DNA from: an uncultured Lachnospiraceae bacterium
GTDB taxonomy: Bacteria; Bacillota; Clostridia; Lachnospirales; Lachnospiraceae
Length of the DNA stretch: 51,059 bases
Assembly: GCA_947178125.1 (NCBI GenBank)
Contig: CAMWXB010000024.1
Location: 1 to 51,059, forward strand
Direction: 5' to 3'
The position numbers and the translations under genes were made by a program. The notes beneath the pieces were generated by a model. That model was given only the letters and a program-made list of their open reading frames with translations. It was not told where the DNA came from and ran no database searches. Shown one piece after another: positions 50,480 through 51,059 of the stretch (position 1 is the stretch's first letter; the number at the start of each line of letters is the position of its first letter).

Positions 50480-50508
50480 AATGTACCACAAACGGAACAT
50501 ATGTTCAA
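50480..50508 (-). promoter_or_regulatory. Promoter of the alpha/beta hydrolase with LexA box over the -35
   Basis: On the minus strand TTGAAC (50508-50503), 17-bp spacer, TACATT (50485-50480). GAACATATGTTC (50495-50506) is the same palindrome as at 2830-2841 and covers the -35. Confidence 0.65.
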
Positions 50509-50575
50509 TAAATCTTTTTATTTTCCCTTTATAGATAGTTATCAAAATCCCGTTCATTATTTTTCAAAAACACTA

Positions 50576-50604
50576 TTGTAAATCCAATCACTTCATGCTA
50601 TAAT
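50576..50604 (+). promoter_or_regulatory. Promoter of the PD-(D/E)XK gene
   Basis: TTGTAA (50576-50581), 17-bp spacer, TATAAT (50599-50604). The transcript would have a leader of about 160 bases. Confidence 0.7.
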
Positions 50605-50611
50605 ATCGTCA

Positions 50612-50770
50612 CAAAACAAATCTTGATTCTTTTATAGGCACATTTTCATCTTTGTGCGTATTCCGGCAGTTCTGCCAGAGATTCACTTTTGTTTGGCAGG
50701 ATTGTTATGGGAGCCAAAAGGCTCCACTGGCTTTCCTGTACAATTTAATAGGGAGGTCAGGTTCAAAAGC
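50612..50770 (+). promoter_or_regulatory. Structured leader of the PD-(D/E)XK gene
   Basis: Hairpins GCACA/TGTGC (50638-50657), GGCA/TGCC (50665-50676) and a perfect GGAGCC-AAAA-GGCTCC (50710-50725). CTGCCA (50672-50677) can pair instead with TGGCAG (50694-50699), which excludes the GGCA/TGCC hairpin. GGGAGG (50751-50756) is 14 bases before the ATG, rather far for a ribosome site. The gap 50422-50770 has no other gene. Confidence 0.55.
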
Positions 50771-51059
50771 ATGAAAACTTATGAAGAAAAAAGGAAACGC
50801 GCCGCGGAATATCAGCTGACCAGCGACCTGTTCGCCGGGAAGGTGTTCGAAGACCTGAAAGCGAGCCAGGAATTATGCCGGATTTTGTTACAAAATGACA
50901 ACATCGTGCTGTGCAGTGTCAGGACACAGTATGTCATCCGGAATCTGGAGAACCATTCGGTAGAGCTGGATATTCTGGCAGAGGATGTTGAGAGGAATTT
51001 CATTAATATCGAAATTCAAATGTATCAGGAAAATGCACCGTTTCGAAGAAGCCGGTATT
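50771..51059 (+). CDS. PD-(D/E)XK nuclease family transposase / Rpn-like protein, 5' part
   Basis: The first 96 codons are in the window and the gene runs off the right edge. The protein begins MKTYEEKRKRAAEYQLTSDL, then FAGKVFEDLKASQELCRILLQ, and has HSVELDILAEDVERNFINIEIQMYQ. This is the PDDEXK_2/Rpn pattern, with the catalytic D in ELDI and the ExQ (E-x-K equivalent) in NIEIQM. Rpn proteins are DNA endonucleases that promote RecA-independent recombination and behave like mobile genes, often in many genomic copies. The start at 50771 is the only ATG in frame after the leader. Completeness cannot be judged. Confidence 0.85.
   Translation, partial: MKTYEEKRKRAAEYQLTSDLFAGKVFEDLKASQELCRILLQNDNIVLCSVRTQYVIRNLENHSVELDILAEDVERNFINIEIQMYQENAPFRRSRY

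Overview
The window looks like a chromosomal segment of a spore-forming anaerobic member of the Clostridia, most likely Lachnospiraceae. The grounds are the gene order tig-clpP-clpX-lon-engB, an alpha/beta-type small acid-soluble spore protein, a TM1266-type hydrogenase regulator, a paired radical-SAM/DUF4130 DNA-repair module, AGGAGG-type ribosome sites and LexA boxes of the Gram-positive form GAAC-N4-GTTC. No rRNA, tRNA, CRISPR array, prophage or complete insertion sequence was seen. The species assignment is inference.

Layout. 0.1-3 kb (minus): an HPr-like protein, then the TIGR03916/TIGR03915-type repair pair behind a promoter bracketed by two LexA boxes. 3-5 kb (plus): asnA and a 2-hydroxyacid dehydrogenase. 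5-11.2 kb (minus): gltD and gltB (glutamate synthase) behind a leader with a terminator-like hairpin. 11.3-15.8 kb (minus): CPBP protease, a serine-hydrolase/HAD fusion, DegV and a GNAT enzyme. 16-17 kb (plus): a TPP riboswitch controlling thiT. 17.1-19.9 kb (minus): a one-chain PTS EIIBCA and a two-domain GNAT. 20-23.5 kb: a LysR regulator, two poorly known proteins (one exported and cysteine-rich) and a small XRE regulator with a candidate operator. 23.5-33.3 kb (minus): a long run from trigger factor through ClpP, ClpX, Lon, EngB, an AI-2E-family transporter, a VanH-like D-lactate dehydrogenase, a VanZ-like protein and a DUF308 protein. 33.3-36.8 kb (minus): hydrogenase-type regulator, an ABC transporter whose permease and ATPase are fused, its lipoprotein and a spore SASP. 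37-42.8 kb: DJ-1, CYTH, methyltransferase, flavin reductase, YefM/YoeB, GNAT and a TetR/FMN-reductase operon. 43-50.4 kb (minus): MalQ, a GH94-like glycoside phosphorylase, GNAT, HAD-IIA and an alpha/beta hydrolase with a LexA box. At the right edge a PD-(D/E)XK (Rpn/transposase-type) gene begins on the plus strand.

How the genes work together. Nitrogen assimilation (asnA, gltBD), protein quality control (tig, clpP, clpX, lon), thiamine uptake and glucan use (GH94-like enzyme plus MalQ) form coherent blocks. Several small regulators lie next to palindromes that overlap their own or a neighbouring promoter (TetR, YefM/YoeB, XRE).

The most unusual content is between the genes: four long, highly structured intergenic elements (17.03-17.16, 33.6-33.8, 37.6-37.8 and 48.33-48.55 kb). 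Three of them start at the stop codon of the gene upstream, and one is flanked by 11-bp direct repeats like a small transposed element. There is also a 31-bp tandem repeat whose two hairpins differ by a compensatory base change, and a recurring hairpin plus ribosome-site motif (AGAAAGGCATGGT) just before the start codons of several unrelated genes.
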